Assembly: GCA_902793295.1 (NCBI GenBank)
Contig: CADBDA010000004.1
Span: forward strand, 1-64,000
DNA from: an uncultured Bacteroidota bacterium
Lineage (GTDB): Bacteria > Bacteroidota > Bacteroidia > Bacteroidales > P3
Length of the DNA stretch: 64,000 nucleotides
Direction of reading: 5' to 3'
Within the stretch, counting starts at the first letter, position 1. Each line of letters opens with the position of its first letter. This document shows, piece by piece, positions 17,407-25,259 of this stretch. The position numbers and the translations under genes were made by a program. The notes below the pieces were generated by a model that saw only the letters and a list, made by a program, of their open reading frames with translations, did not search any database and was not told the origin of the DNA.

Positions 17407-18252
17407 ATGAAGAAAATCCTTTCCCTTGCGTTGCTTCTGTTCCTGCTAATGGGAAGCGGTGCCGCTATGGCCCAAAACAAGAAAGCCCCAAGGTCCAAAG
17501 CCAACGACAAGACGTCACAGAACAATGCATTTCCAGTGAAAAAAGAGGCTGTCACCGTGAAATCCCGTGAGAAACACGAGTTTTTCAATGGAACCATCCG
17601 CTACAATGTTGTTCGAAAGAAAAACGCCGACCGTCACAATTCCCAACCGCAGAAGTCCAATAACTTGAGCACTGCTGTGTCGGTCAATTCCAAGCAGCTG
17701 CAGGTCGACGAATCCAAGCTGAAGGAGGTTGCACCGGAAGAGATGAATGTGCTCTATTCCTACACAAAGGAAGGGACCTATGCCCATTTCGGCCGCTTCG
17801 GTTTGGCCGGCACTAAGGAGTCTGGAACGCTGTTCTTTGTCTATGCCGACCCCGAAAATCCGATCGTCGCCAAAACGAACGAGAAGGAAAAACTGGAACT
17901 TGGCGAGGAATCCAAAGCCTATTATGTGCGTACCCGCGAAACCAAGGAAATCGCTGGCTGCAAGGCCGTTTGCTACGAGTGCAATCTGCCGAACATGAAG
18001 GGCAACATTTGGGTCGACGAAAGTTCTGTCCTGTATGTGGAAAATGTGCCTTTCTATGGTATGATGCATCCGGTGTTGGAATTCGACTTGAAAATCATCA
18101 TTGAAGAGAAAGAAGTCAGCTCCTATCACCTGGTGGCCTCCGAAATCATGCCGGATAAAGTCGACGATGACATGATCGGCCGCATCCGTGGAGGCGATTT
18201 TCTGGAATTGCCCGAGGTCCTCGGCAGATTCCGCGAAATGATGGGCCTCTAA
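17407..18252 (+). CDS. Secreted protein, paralogue of the preceding gene
   Basis: A 281-residue exported protein (MKKILSLALLLFLLMGSGAAMAQ removed as a fragment: signal peptide of about 23 residues). After a Lys-rich linker it reads FFNGTIRYNVVRK, then TRETKEIAGCKAVCYEC, NIWVDESSVLYV and YHLVASEI, in the same order as the corresponding blocks of the upstream protein. Sequence identity is low, so the duplication is old. Function unknown; periplasmic or surface location is inferred. Confidence 0.65.
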   Translation: MKKILSLALLLFLLMGSGAAMAQNKKAPRSKANDKTSQNNAFPVKKEAVTVKSREKHEFFNGTIRYNVVRKKNADRHNSQPQKSNNLSTAVSVNSKQLQVDESKLKEVAPEEMNVLYSYTKEGTYAHFGRFGLAGTKESGTLFFVYADPENPIVAKTNEKEKLELGEESKAYYVRTRETKEIAGCKAVCYECNLPNMKGNIWVDESSVLYVENVPFYGMMHPVLEFDLKIIIEEKEVSSYHLVASEIMPDKVDDDMIGRIRGGDFLELPEVLGRFREMMGL

Positions 18253-18315
18253 AAACTTCCCCATACCCCTTGACCCATTAGGATCGCAAAAAACTAGACT
18301 ATCTATTAACTAATC

Positions 18316-20934
18316 ATGCCGAAAACAAAGAAGAAGAAAGTAAAACCCACCAAAGAAGGAGGATTGAAGTCCTTCCTCACCTCTCCCCAATTTGCCATTG
18401 TGCGCGGTGCATTCTACATGCTCATCGCCGTATTTGCCTTTGTGGCGGTGATCAGCTATCTGCTGGCTTTTATCGGCAGCGGACGTGAACCCCAGACGAA
18501 CTGGTGCGGCACGTTGGGCGGATGGCTGGCCCGACTGCTGTGCAGTGGCTCCTTCGGGCTGGCATCGCTGGGATTGTGCTTTCTGCTTTTTATCTATGGT
18601 CTTCGGCTGATCGCCACCCATCGCCAGACGGCTTCCGACAGTAAGGCTCCAACCTCCTTGTGGGGCGACAACCGCCGTTTCCGCAAATGCCTGTGGTCAG
18701 TGATTTTCTGGGTGTTGTGGCTCTCCACCACCATCGGTTGGATCGCCAACCCCGACGACGCTATCCAATCCACCGTGGGCTCCGCGCTGGCTGGCGTGGT
18801 GGGTACCGAATCGGCTCGCATGCTCTTCGGTCTGCTGCATATCGGCTTGCCCATCCTGCTGCTTTTCCTGGCGTGCCTCTTCCTGGTGATGGTTCACCAT
18901 GTGCACATTCCGTTGCCCGAACGCAAGGTTGAAGTGCTGGATAAGAAGAAGGAACCTGCCGTGGTGGAAGACCGCGAGGAACCGGCTTCCAAAGACGAAA
19001 AGGAGGAGCGGTCGTCGCGATTCTTTTCCTTCCTCCATCGGGGAAAAAAGGATGCTGTTGATGTCGAAGACGACGATGACGGCGCTGATTTTGAGGAAGA
19101 ATCGCATCTGGCTGATTTGCGTTCGCTGCAGCAGATGATGGATGACCAGCAGCAGGCGGCTTCCACTAAACAGGAGGCCCCTGTGAGTGATGCCGACGAC
19201 GAGGTGGAGGTGGGGAGGCCGGTAAGCCTCTCTATCGACGACGAGTTCGAACGGCTGAACCGCAAAGCCGGAAGACCCGGAGAAAAGGTGGGCTCGGCAT
19301 CGGACGACGGTCCGATCTTTACCGTCAACGAGCAGACTGACGACGAACATCCTCATGCACCGGAAGAGCCGGACGTCGAGGAACTGGACCCCGACGACTA
19401 CCGTGTCCACTATGGCATCGACGAACCCTACGACCCCAAGCTGGATTTGAAGGATTTCCAGATGCCCAACACCGACTTCCTCGAAGACTGGGAGAAGAAA
19501 AATGTCAAGGTGACCAGCGCCGAACTGCTGGCCAACAAGGACCGCATCGTCGAAACCCTGCGCAACTACGGTATCGATATCGTCGAAATCACCGCTTCGC
19601 CCGGACCGACGGTGACGCTCTATGAAATCAAACCTGCCCCGGGCATCCGTATCGCCAAAATCAAGAGTCTGGAGAACGATATAGCGCTTTCGTTGGCCGC
19701 TCTGGGCATCCGTATCATTGCGCCCATTCCCGGCAAAGGCACCATCGGTATCGAGGTGCCCAACACCAATCCGCAGATTGTGTCGATGAAGACCATGCTG
19801 AACAGCGATGCCTTCAAGAATTCGAAGGCGGAGCTGCCTGTGGCGTTCGGTAAGACCATCTCCAACGATGTCTTTGTCACCGACTTGGCCAAGATGCCCC
19901 ACCTGCTGATGGCTGGTGCCACCGGTACGGGTAAGTCGGTCGGCCTCAATGCCGTCATTGCATCTCTGCTCTACAAGAAGCACCCCGCCGAGCTGAAATT
20001 CGTCATGGTCGACCCCAAGAAGGTGGAGCTCTCCCTCTACAATGCCATCGAACGGCACTATCTGGCCAAGCTGCCCGACTCCGACGAGGCAATCATCACC
20101 GATGTCAAAAAAGTGGTGCGCACCCTCAACTCGCTCTGTATCGAGATGGACCAGCGCTACGACTTGCTGAAGTCCGCCAAGGTGCGTAATCTTCAGGAAT
20201 ACAATCCGAAATTCATCAACCGACAGCTCAATCCCGAACATGGTCATCGCTACTTGCCGTACATCGTGCTGGTAATCGACGAGTTCGCCGACCTGATCAT
20301 GACGGCCGGCAAGGAGGTGGAACTGCCCATCTGCCGACTGGCACAGTTGGCGCGTGCTGTGGGTATCCATCTGATTATCGCTACCCAGCGTCCTACCACC
20401 AATATCATTACCGGTGCCATCAAGGCCAACTTCCCAGCACGTATCGCGTTCCGCGTCATCTCGGCCATCGACTCCCGCACCATCCTCGACACCGGCGGCG
20501 CCAACCAGCTGATTGGACGTGGCGATATGCTGATCTCTTTGGCCGGCAAGGACCTGGTCCGCTGCCAGTGTGCGTTGATTGAGACCAACGAAATCGAGCG
20601 GTTGGCTCGTTTCATCGGCGAGCAGCGCGGCTATCCCGAAGGCGAGGGCTTTATGCTACCCGAGTATCTGGACGAGAACGACGAGCCGAACAAGGAATTT
20701 GACGCCAAATCGAAGGATGAGTTCTTTAACGACGCGGCGCGTCTGGTGGTGGCTTCGCAGTTCGGAAGCACTTCGCTGCTGCAGCGCAAGCTGTCGCTGG
20801 GCTACAACCGCGCCGGTCGCATCATCGACCAGCTGGAGGCTGCCGGCATTGTGGGCCCGTACAACGGGTCGAAGGCGCGCGACGTGCTCATCAAGGACGA
20901 GGTGGCGCTCGAGGAGATCCTGCGGTCTTTATAG
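18316..20934 (+). CDS. ftsK: DNA translocase FtsK
   Basis: An 872-residue chromosome-segregation motor. The N terminus has four or five membrane segments (about 30-55, 75-95, 125-150 and 170-195). A charged linker rich in Asp and Glu runs to about residue 400. The motor has the alpha domain, ITASPGPTVTLYEIKPAPG, Walker A GATGTGKS (534-541) and Walker B LVIDEFADLIM. The C-terminal gamma winged helix (LLQRKLSLGYNRAGRIIDQ) reads KOPS-type orienting sites. The linker is typical for Bacteroidota, shorter than in E. coli. Confidence 0.95.
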   Translation: MPKTKKKKVKPTKEGGLKSFLTSPQFAIVRGAFYMLIAVFAFVAVISYLLAFIGSGREPQTNWCGTLGGWLARLLCSGSFGLASLGLCFLLFIYGLRLIATHRQTASDSKAPTSLWGDNRRFRKCLWSVIFWVLWLSTTIGWIANPDDAIQSTVGSALAGVVGTESARMLFGLLHIGLPILLLFLACLFLVMVHHVHIPLPERKVEVLDKKKEPAVVEDREEPASKDEKEERSSRFFSFLHRGKKDAVDVEDDDDGADFEEESHLADLRSLQQMMDDQQQAASTKQEAPVSDADDEVEVGRPVSLSIDDEFERLNRKAGRPGEKVGSASDDGPIFTVNEQTDDEHPHAPEEPDVEELDPDDYRVHYGIDEPYDPKLDLKDFQMPNTDFLEDWEKKNVKVTSAELLANKDRIVETLRNYGIDIVEITASPGPTVTLYEIKPAPGIRIAKIKSLENDIALSLAALGIRIIAPIPGKGTIGIEVPNTNPQIVSMKTMLNSDAFKNSKAELPVAFGKTISNDVFVTDLAKMPHLLMAGATGTGKSVGLNAVIASLLYKKHPAELKFVMVDPKKVELSLYNAIERHYLAKLPDSDEAIITDVKKVVRTLNSLCIEMDQRYDLLKSAKVRNLQEYNPKFINRQLNPEHGHRYLPYIVLVIDEFADLIMTAGKEVELPICRLAQLARAVGIHLIIATQRPTTNIITGAIKANFPARIAFRVISAIDSRTILDTGGANQLIGRGDMLISLAGKDLVRCQCALIETNEIERLARFIGEQRGYPEGEGFMLPEYLDENDEPNKEFDAKSKDEFFNDAARLVVASQFGSTSLLQRKLSLGYNRAGRIIDQLEAAGIVGPYNGSKARDVLIKDEVALEEILRSL

Positions 20935-20973
20935 GCTGCCGTCTTGCCGGAATCGTAAATCTGAACAATCGCT

Positions 20974-21612
20974 ATGACCCTTTCCGATTATCTGGAATCG
21001 CATTCGTCTCCTGTCGACGCGTCGCTGTCGGCCATCGAGCGTTGGGCGCATCTGCACACCGCCCAGCCCCAGATGCTTTGCGGACCCTATATGGGACGGC
21101 TGCTGTCGTTGCTCTGTCGGACCGTCCGCCCGCATTGTGCGGTCGAAGTGGGCGCCTATATCGGCTACTCCACGTGCTGTGTGGCTTCCTCCTTGGATGC
21201 CGATGCCACGCTCCATAGTTTCGAGGTGAACGATGAATACGAGGGGGCCATCCGTCGGCATCTGTCCGACTGCCATTGCGCCGATCGCGTCCAGCTGCAT
21301 ATCGGCGATGCCAAAGATCAGATTCCTGCCGTGTTCCCTTCCGAGGAGGCGGTTGTCGACTTTGCCTTCATCGATGCCGACAAGCGTAACCTCCGCTGCT
21401 ATTACGACCTGCTGGTCCCTCGCATGCGGAGAGGGGCGCTGCTGCTGGTCGACAATGTGTTGTGGCATGAAAAAGTGCTCGACAGGGAGCTCCATCACGA
21501 TACCGACACCCTTGCCATCCATGCTTTCAATGAATATGTGCAACACGACCCCAGAGTGGAAAACCTCATGCTGGGCGTGCGCGATGGTATTATGATTTGC
21601 AGCGTGTTGTGA
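20974..21612 (+). CDS. O-methyltransferase (catechol-type, class I SAM)
   Basis: A 212-residue methyltransferase of the COMT-like/TrmR-YrrM family. Motif I is VEVGAYIGYSTCCVAS and the metal-binding region is FAFIDADKRNL followed by LLVDNVLWHEKV, all typical of divalent-cation-dependent O-methyltransferases. The substrate is unknown; members act on small phenols or on wobble uridine of tRNA. The gene is 39 bases after ftsK, so it may be co-transcribed with it. The next gene has its own promoter. Confidence 0.85.
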   Translation: MTLSDYLESHSSPVDASLSAIERWAHLHTAQPQMLCGPYMGRLLSLLCRTVRPHCAVEVGAYIGYSTCCVASSLDADATLHSFEVNDEYEGAIRRHLSDCHCADRVQLHIGDAKDQIPAVFPSEEAVVDFAFIDADKRNLRCYYDLLVPRMRRGALLLVDNVLWHEKVLDRELHHDTDTLAIHAFNEYVQHDPRVENLMLGVRDGIMICSVL

Positions 21613-21619
21613 ATTTTTT

Positions 21620-21650
21620 TTTGCCGACATGAAAAAAAATGCTAATTTTG
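21620..21650 (+). promoter_or_regulatory. Promoter of the four-cysteine lipoprotein operon
   Basis: TTTG at 21620-21623, a spacer of 19 bases and TAATTTTG at 21643-21650, 37 bases before the ATG at 21688. A full match to the Bacteroidota consensus. Confidence 0.75.
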
Positions 21651-21687
21651 CATTTTCAATTGAAAAATTAAAATGATATATCATTCC

Positions 21688-21951
21688 ATGAAAAAGGCAT
21701 TATTATGCATTGGTGCTGTAGCTGTGCTGTTTGCTTTCGGCGCTTGCACCAAGGAGCGCACTTGCCGTTGCTCCGTGCTCAGCACCGAGGGCGGCTACGG
21801 TGGTCAGACCATTCGTATCATCAAGATTGACAAGGGAACGTGCGACCAGCTCCGTTATGTGCTCTACGACCTGGATCCGGTGCTGCATCCCGACCTGACC
21901 GACTCGGTCTTGTGCACTGATTTTGACTTCGAAAGCTATGTTAACGATTAA
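21688..21951 (+). CDS. Small lipoprotein with CxC-C-C pattern (1 of 3)
   Basis: An 87-residue lipoprotein; the lipobox is AFGAC, preceded by MKKALLCIGAVAVLF. The mature chain has four further cysteines: ERTCRC, GTC (23 residues later) and SVLC (23 later). The same pattern occurs in the two other small lipoproteins of this operon (21962 and 23408). The frame is open five codons upstream (ATG at 21673), but MKK at 21688 is the normal signal-peptide start. Function unknown. The paired cysteines and the thioredoxin-type neighbour suggest redox chemistry or disulfide formation in the periplasm; that is inference. Confidence 0.75.
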   Translation: MKKALLCIGAVAVLFAFGACTKERTCRCSVLSTEGGYGGQTIRIIKIDKGTCDQLRYVLYDLDPVLHPDLTDSVLCTDFDFESYVND

Positions 21952-21961
21952 TCCTAGGACC

Positions 21962-22234
21962 ATGAAATCAAAAAAGATTCTTTCTTTTGTCGCAGTGATG
22001 GTGTTGTTGCTGGCTTTCGGTGCCTGCAAAAAGAATCGCAATTGCTTCTGTACCACTAAGGAAGGCGCTCCCGACACTGTGGTCGTCAATGTCGACCGTG
22101 GCATGAAGTGCGAGCATATCCTCGAATTGGGCATCGAGCGTATCCAGGATGGCCTGCCGGTCGTCACCACTCAGAAGGTCGACTGTACCGAACTGGAGGC
22201 TGAAAACGTGACCACCATCCCGTCTCATAGCTGA
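21962..22234 (+). CDS. Small lipoprotein with CxC-C-C pattern (2 of 3)
   Basis: A 90-residue lipoprotein starting MKSKKILSFVAVMVLLL with lipobox AFGAC. The mature part has NRNCFC, then MKC 19 residues later and VDC 24 residues after that, the same four-cysteine spacing as its two neighbours. The sequence between the cysteines differs, with VVVNVDRG in place of IRIIKIDKG. It starts 10 bases after the first lipoprotein gene. The longer frame from 21923 overlaps that gene by 29 bases and gives no signal peptide, so it was not chosen. Confidence 0.75.
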   Translation: MKSKKILSFVAVMVLLLAFGACKKNRNCFCTTKEGAPDTVVVNVDRGMKCEHILELGIERIQDGLPVVTTQKVDCTELEAENVTTIPSHS

Positions 22235-22241
22235 TCGTCCG

Positions 22242-23402
22242 ATGATGTCCCCGATGGATGCACACGCCGCTCCTGCCGCTTGCAGGGGTTGGGCTATCTC
22301 AGCATCGGTGTTGAAAATCATCATCGGTGTTGTCTTCATCATTTCGTCGGTCTCCAAGCTCGTTTCTATGGAGGCCTTCGAAATGTACGTGTACAGTTTC
22401 GGACTTTTCCCGCTGGCGCTCAATGCCTATGTGGCTCGTTTGGTGCTGGTGCTTGAAATGATTTTGGGCGCCGCCCTTATCTCGCATCGCCATCATCGTT
22501 TCACATTGCTGATGACGCTGCTTTTCCTCCTGGCATTCATTTTCTTCCTTACTTTTGCCCATCTCTCGGGCCGTACCGACAGCTGCCATTGTTTTGGCGA
22601 ACTGCTGCCGTTCGACCCTGTCCAGTCCATCGTCAAGAATGCGCTTCTCGTCGCGCTGTCGCTCTTTGTCTTCAAGTTTGCCAACGACCGTTGGTCGCCG
22701 CGCTGGTGGCTTGTGCTGCTTGTCTACCTGCTGATGATGATAGGTGCTTTCTGCTTCATGTTCTGGAAGTTACATGTCATCAATCTGCAGGTCTTCATCG
22801 CTATGGGTGCCATGATGGTGGTGGGCCTTCTGGCCTCTTTCGGCTTCTACCGCCGTTGGTATGTCACCACGCTGCTGATTGTGGCGCCTTTCGTGGTGGT
22901 CTTTTCGCTGCATCCGCCCGACAGCTGGTACTTCAGTGGCGACAACGAGCCGTTCAATGAGCCGCTGTTCTACGAAGCGCTCCAGTCGACCGAACCCGAT
23001 GTCGACAACCCCGATGCCGATCTGCTTTCGGCGTCCGGTCTCCAGTCGGGTCGCCATGTGGTGGCTTTTTTCAGCCCCACCTGTTCGGCTTGTCTGCTCA
23101 CCTCCGAAAAACTCTCAACCATCGTCGAACGCCATCAGCTGCCTCAGGATCAGGTGCTTTATGTCTTCCCGAAGTTCAAGGTGATGGAGGTCTACAATTT
23201 GTTCTACGAGCGTTCGCGTGCATTGGATTTCCGTCGCATGTTCATCCCTTCCTCGCAGTTTGTCCGTATGGTTTCGGGGTCGTTCCCCAAGGTGGTGCTG
23301 GTCGATGAGGGGTCCGTCAAAGCGGCCTACGGCTACAACAGCTTGGACGAACGGACGGTGGTCGATTTCTTGAAAGATACGAATACTGATATTGTAAAGT
23401 GA
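22242..23402 (+). CDS. MauE/DoxX-like membrane protein fused to a thioredoxin-like domain
   Basis: A 386-residue protein. Residues about 15-235 form a multi-helix membrane domain of MauE/DoxX type; a DSCHCFGELLPF block near 115 matches the Cys-x-Cys-Phe-Gly motif of MauE-like electron-transfer proteins. After the last helix a C-terminal domain (about 255-386) reads HVVAFFSPTCSACLLTSEKL, with a CxxC (CSAC) as in thioredoxin/TlpA folds, expected in the periplasm. MauE relatives pass electrons or make disulfides for partner proteins. It sits in the operon with three small Cys-rich lipoproteins, seven bases after the second and five before the third. Confidence 0.8.
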   Translation: MMSPMDAHAAPAACRGWAISASVLKIIIGVVFIISSVSKLVSMEAFEMYVYSFGLFPLALNAYVARLVLVLEMILGAALISHRHHRFTLLMTLLFLLAFIFFLTFAHLSGRTDSCHCFGELLPFDPVQSIVKNALLVALSLFVFKFANDRWSPRWWLVLLVYLLMMIGAFCFMFWKLHVINLQVFIAMGAMMVVGLLASFGFYRRWYVTTLLIVAPFVVVFSLHPPDSWYFSGDNEPFNEPLFYEALQSTEPDVDNPDADLLSASGLQSGRHVVAFFSPTCSACLLTSEKLSTIVERHQLPQDQVLYVFPKFKVMEVYNLFYERSRALDFRRMFIPSSQFVRMVSGSFPKVVLVDEGSVKAAYGYNSLDERTVVDFLKDTNTDIVK

Positions 23403-23407
23403 TTATT

Positions 23408-23605
23408 ATGAAGAGATTATTGGTCGTTTCCTCCCTTGTGGCATTGCTTTGTGTGTCGTGCGGCAAAACATGCCGCTGCTATCGCTACGATGGCAATGTC
23501 GATGAATTTGATATGGAAGAATTGAATGATCTCAACACTTCGTGCGAGTCGTTGGAAAACCAGAATTACGGACTGACCTACTCTCTTTGCGAGAGGGTCA
23601 GCTGA
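23408..23605 (+). CDS. Small lipoprotein with CxC-C-C pattern (3 of 3)
   Basis: A 65-residue lipoprotein: signal peptide MKRLLVVSSLVALLCVSC, then GKTCRCYRYDG, TSC 21 residues later and SLC 14 residues after that. The four non-lipid cysteines follow the same plan as in the two upstream paralogues, but the last spacing is shorter. It starts five bases after the MauE/thioredoxin gene and ends the operon; a convergent gene begins two bases beyond its stop. The ATG at 23399 would add three residues only. Confidence 0.75.
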   Translation: MKRLLVVSSLVALLCVSCGKTCRCYRYDGNVDEFDMEELNDLNTSCESLENQNYGLTYSLCERVS

Positions 23606-23606
23606 C

Positions 23607-25094
23607 TTAGCGTCTCACTTTTTTGATTACCTTTCCCAGCAAAGCGCGCTCGTTGTAGGCCACAATGCCCACATACACGAGCAGCAACGCGTTGCCGGTC
23701 ACTATCGATGCCCATTCCTTCTCGGGCATCAGCTCTTGCATGGCGGCATAGAGCGTCAGCGCCAGTGCAAAGTAGCAGCCTATCGTCTTGACAGGGTAGG
23801 GGATGGGGTTCTGCCGTTGACCCACCAGGTACGAAAAGACCATGCAGACGGCGTAGCCGAAGAAACCGCCCCAGGCGCATGCCACGTAGCCGTAGCGGGG
23901 AACGAAGATGAAGTTGATGGCCAGCAGCACTACGCATCCGGTGGCTGAGAATATGGCTCCCCACCAGGTTTTGGCGATGAGCTTGTACCAGAACGACAGG
24001 TTGAAATAGATGCCCATGAATATCTCGGCCATCATCACGATGGGAACCACATTGAGCCCCTCCCAGTATTGGGGGTTGATGATGTGGCGCAAAAGGCCCA
24101 TGTTGGCCACCACCGCCAGAAAGGCCAGCAGGGTGAACATCACGAAATATTTCATCACCAACGCTTGGCTCTCCTTGCTTTCTTTGCCTTTGCCGGCTCC
24201 GAACACAAAGGGCTCATAGGCATAGCGGAACGCTTGGGTGATCATGGCCATAATCATGGCAATCTTGACACACGCGCCGTAGATGCCCAGCTGCTTGTCG
24301 CCGGCCTCTCCGGGCATCAGGAATCGGAAGCATATCTTGTCGGCCACCTGGTTCAGTATGCCGGCCAGTCCGAGCAGCAGCAGGGGCCATGTGTATCGTA
24401 GCATCTGGCGTACCAGCCCGAAGTCCACCCCGTGCCGCAGATGCCGCAGTTCGGGCAGGAAACCCAGCGTCACGCTGGCGGTGCATATCAGGTTGACCAG
24501 GAAGATGTAGTAGACCTCTTTGCTGGTGTCGTACCAGCCCATCCACCCCGGATGGGATTCGGCCCAGTGGGGCGCCACCAGAAAGACAAACAGGTTCAAT
24601 CCGATATTGAGAAAGATGAACAGCAGCTTCAGCGATGCGAATTTCCATGCGCGACCCTGGTAACGCAGATAGGCGAAAAGCAGCGACTGGAAGGCGTCGA
24701 TGGCCACCACCGATGCCATGATCTTGATGTATTCCGGATGGTCGGCATAGTCCAACGCCGATGCCAACGGCTGGATGAACAGGAATACCAATCCCAGAAA
24801 ACAGGCGGCCACAAAGCCCACCATCCAGGTGGCTGTCGAAAAAACGCGCAGATGCTGCTCCTTGCGCTGGTTGGCGAAGTAGAAGAAGGTGGTCTCCATC
24901 CCAAACACCAGCACCACCAGCAGCAGCGCGGTGTAGGCATACATGTTGGTCACTATGCCGTATTCGCCGCTGCTCACCAGCTTGTAGGTGTAGAGCGGTA
25001 CCAGCAGGTAGTTCAGAAACCGTCCGACTATCGAACTCAGTCCGTAAACCACCGAGTCCGAAAAAATCTTCTTTAGTGATGATGTGCTACTCAT
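23607..25094 (-). CDS. Polysaccharide flippase (Wzx/RfbX-like, MOP superfamily)
   Basis: A 495-residue integral membrane protein with about 14 hydrophobic helices. The N terminus reads KIFSDSVVYGLSSIVGRFL then NYLLVPLYTYKLVSSGEYG, the classical start of O-antigen/lipid-linked oligosaccharide flippases in Bacteroidota. It probably moves an undecaprenyl-linked glycan across the inner membrane. No glycosyltransferase cluster is adjacent, as is common for this conserved Bacteroidales gene. Its stop is two bases from that of the convergent lipoprotein gene. Confidence 0.88.
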   Translation of the reverse strand: MSSTSSLKKIFSDSVVYGLSSIVGRFLNYLLVPLYTYKLVSSGEYGIVTNMYAYTALLLVVLVFGMETTFFYFANQRKEQHLRVFSTATWMVGFVAACFLGLVFLFIQPLASALDYADHPEYIKIMASVVAIDAFQSLLFAYLRYQGRAWKFASLKLLFIFLNIGLNLFVFLVAPHWAESHPGWMGWYDTSKEVYYIFLVNLICTASVTLGFLPELRHLRHGVDFGLVRQMLRYTWPLLLLGLAGILNQVADKICFRFLMPGEAGDKQLGIYGACVKIAMIMAMITQAFRYAYEPFVFGAGKGKESKESQALVMKYFVMFTLLAFLAVVANMGLLRHIINPQYWEGLNVVPIVMMAEIFMGIYFNLSFWYKLIAKTWWGAIFSATGCVVLLAINFIFVPRYGYVACAWGGFFGYAVCMVFSYLVGQRQNPIPYPVKTIGCYFALALTLYAAMQELMPEKEWASIVTGNALLLVYVGIVAYNERALLGKVIKKVRR

Positions 25095-25226
25095 TTCATT
25101 CTGTTATTTCTTCCCAATAACTGCAAATCGCCTAAATTAGTATGCCGCCGCCGACCGTTTTGTACCATTGATGTTAAATAAAGATAAAAAAGCGGCTGCT
25201 TCAAGCACTTATTCGAAATAGTTTTG

Positions 25227-25234
25227 TAATTTTG
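25227..25234 (+). promoter_or_regulatory. -7 box upstream of the GH20 gene
   Basis: TAATTTTG fits TAnnTTTG and lies 25 bases before the ATG at 25260. No good -33 box was found. Confidence 0.5.
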
Positions 25235-25259
25235 CATTTTTATATTTCTATAATAATAA

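Noticed and set aside
18697..20370. 557-codon frame on the minus strand across ftsK
   Set aside because: Antisense of ftsK; no motif, and the opposite strand codes for the complete translocase motor.
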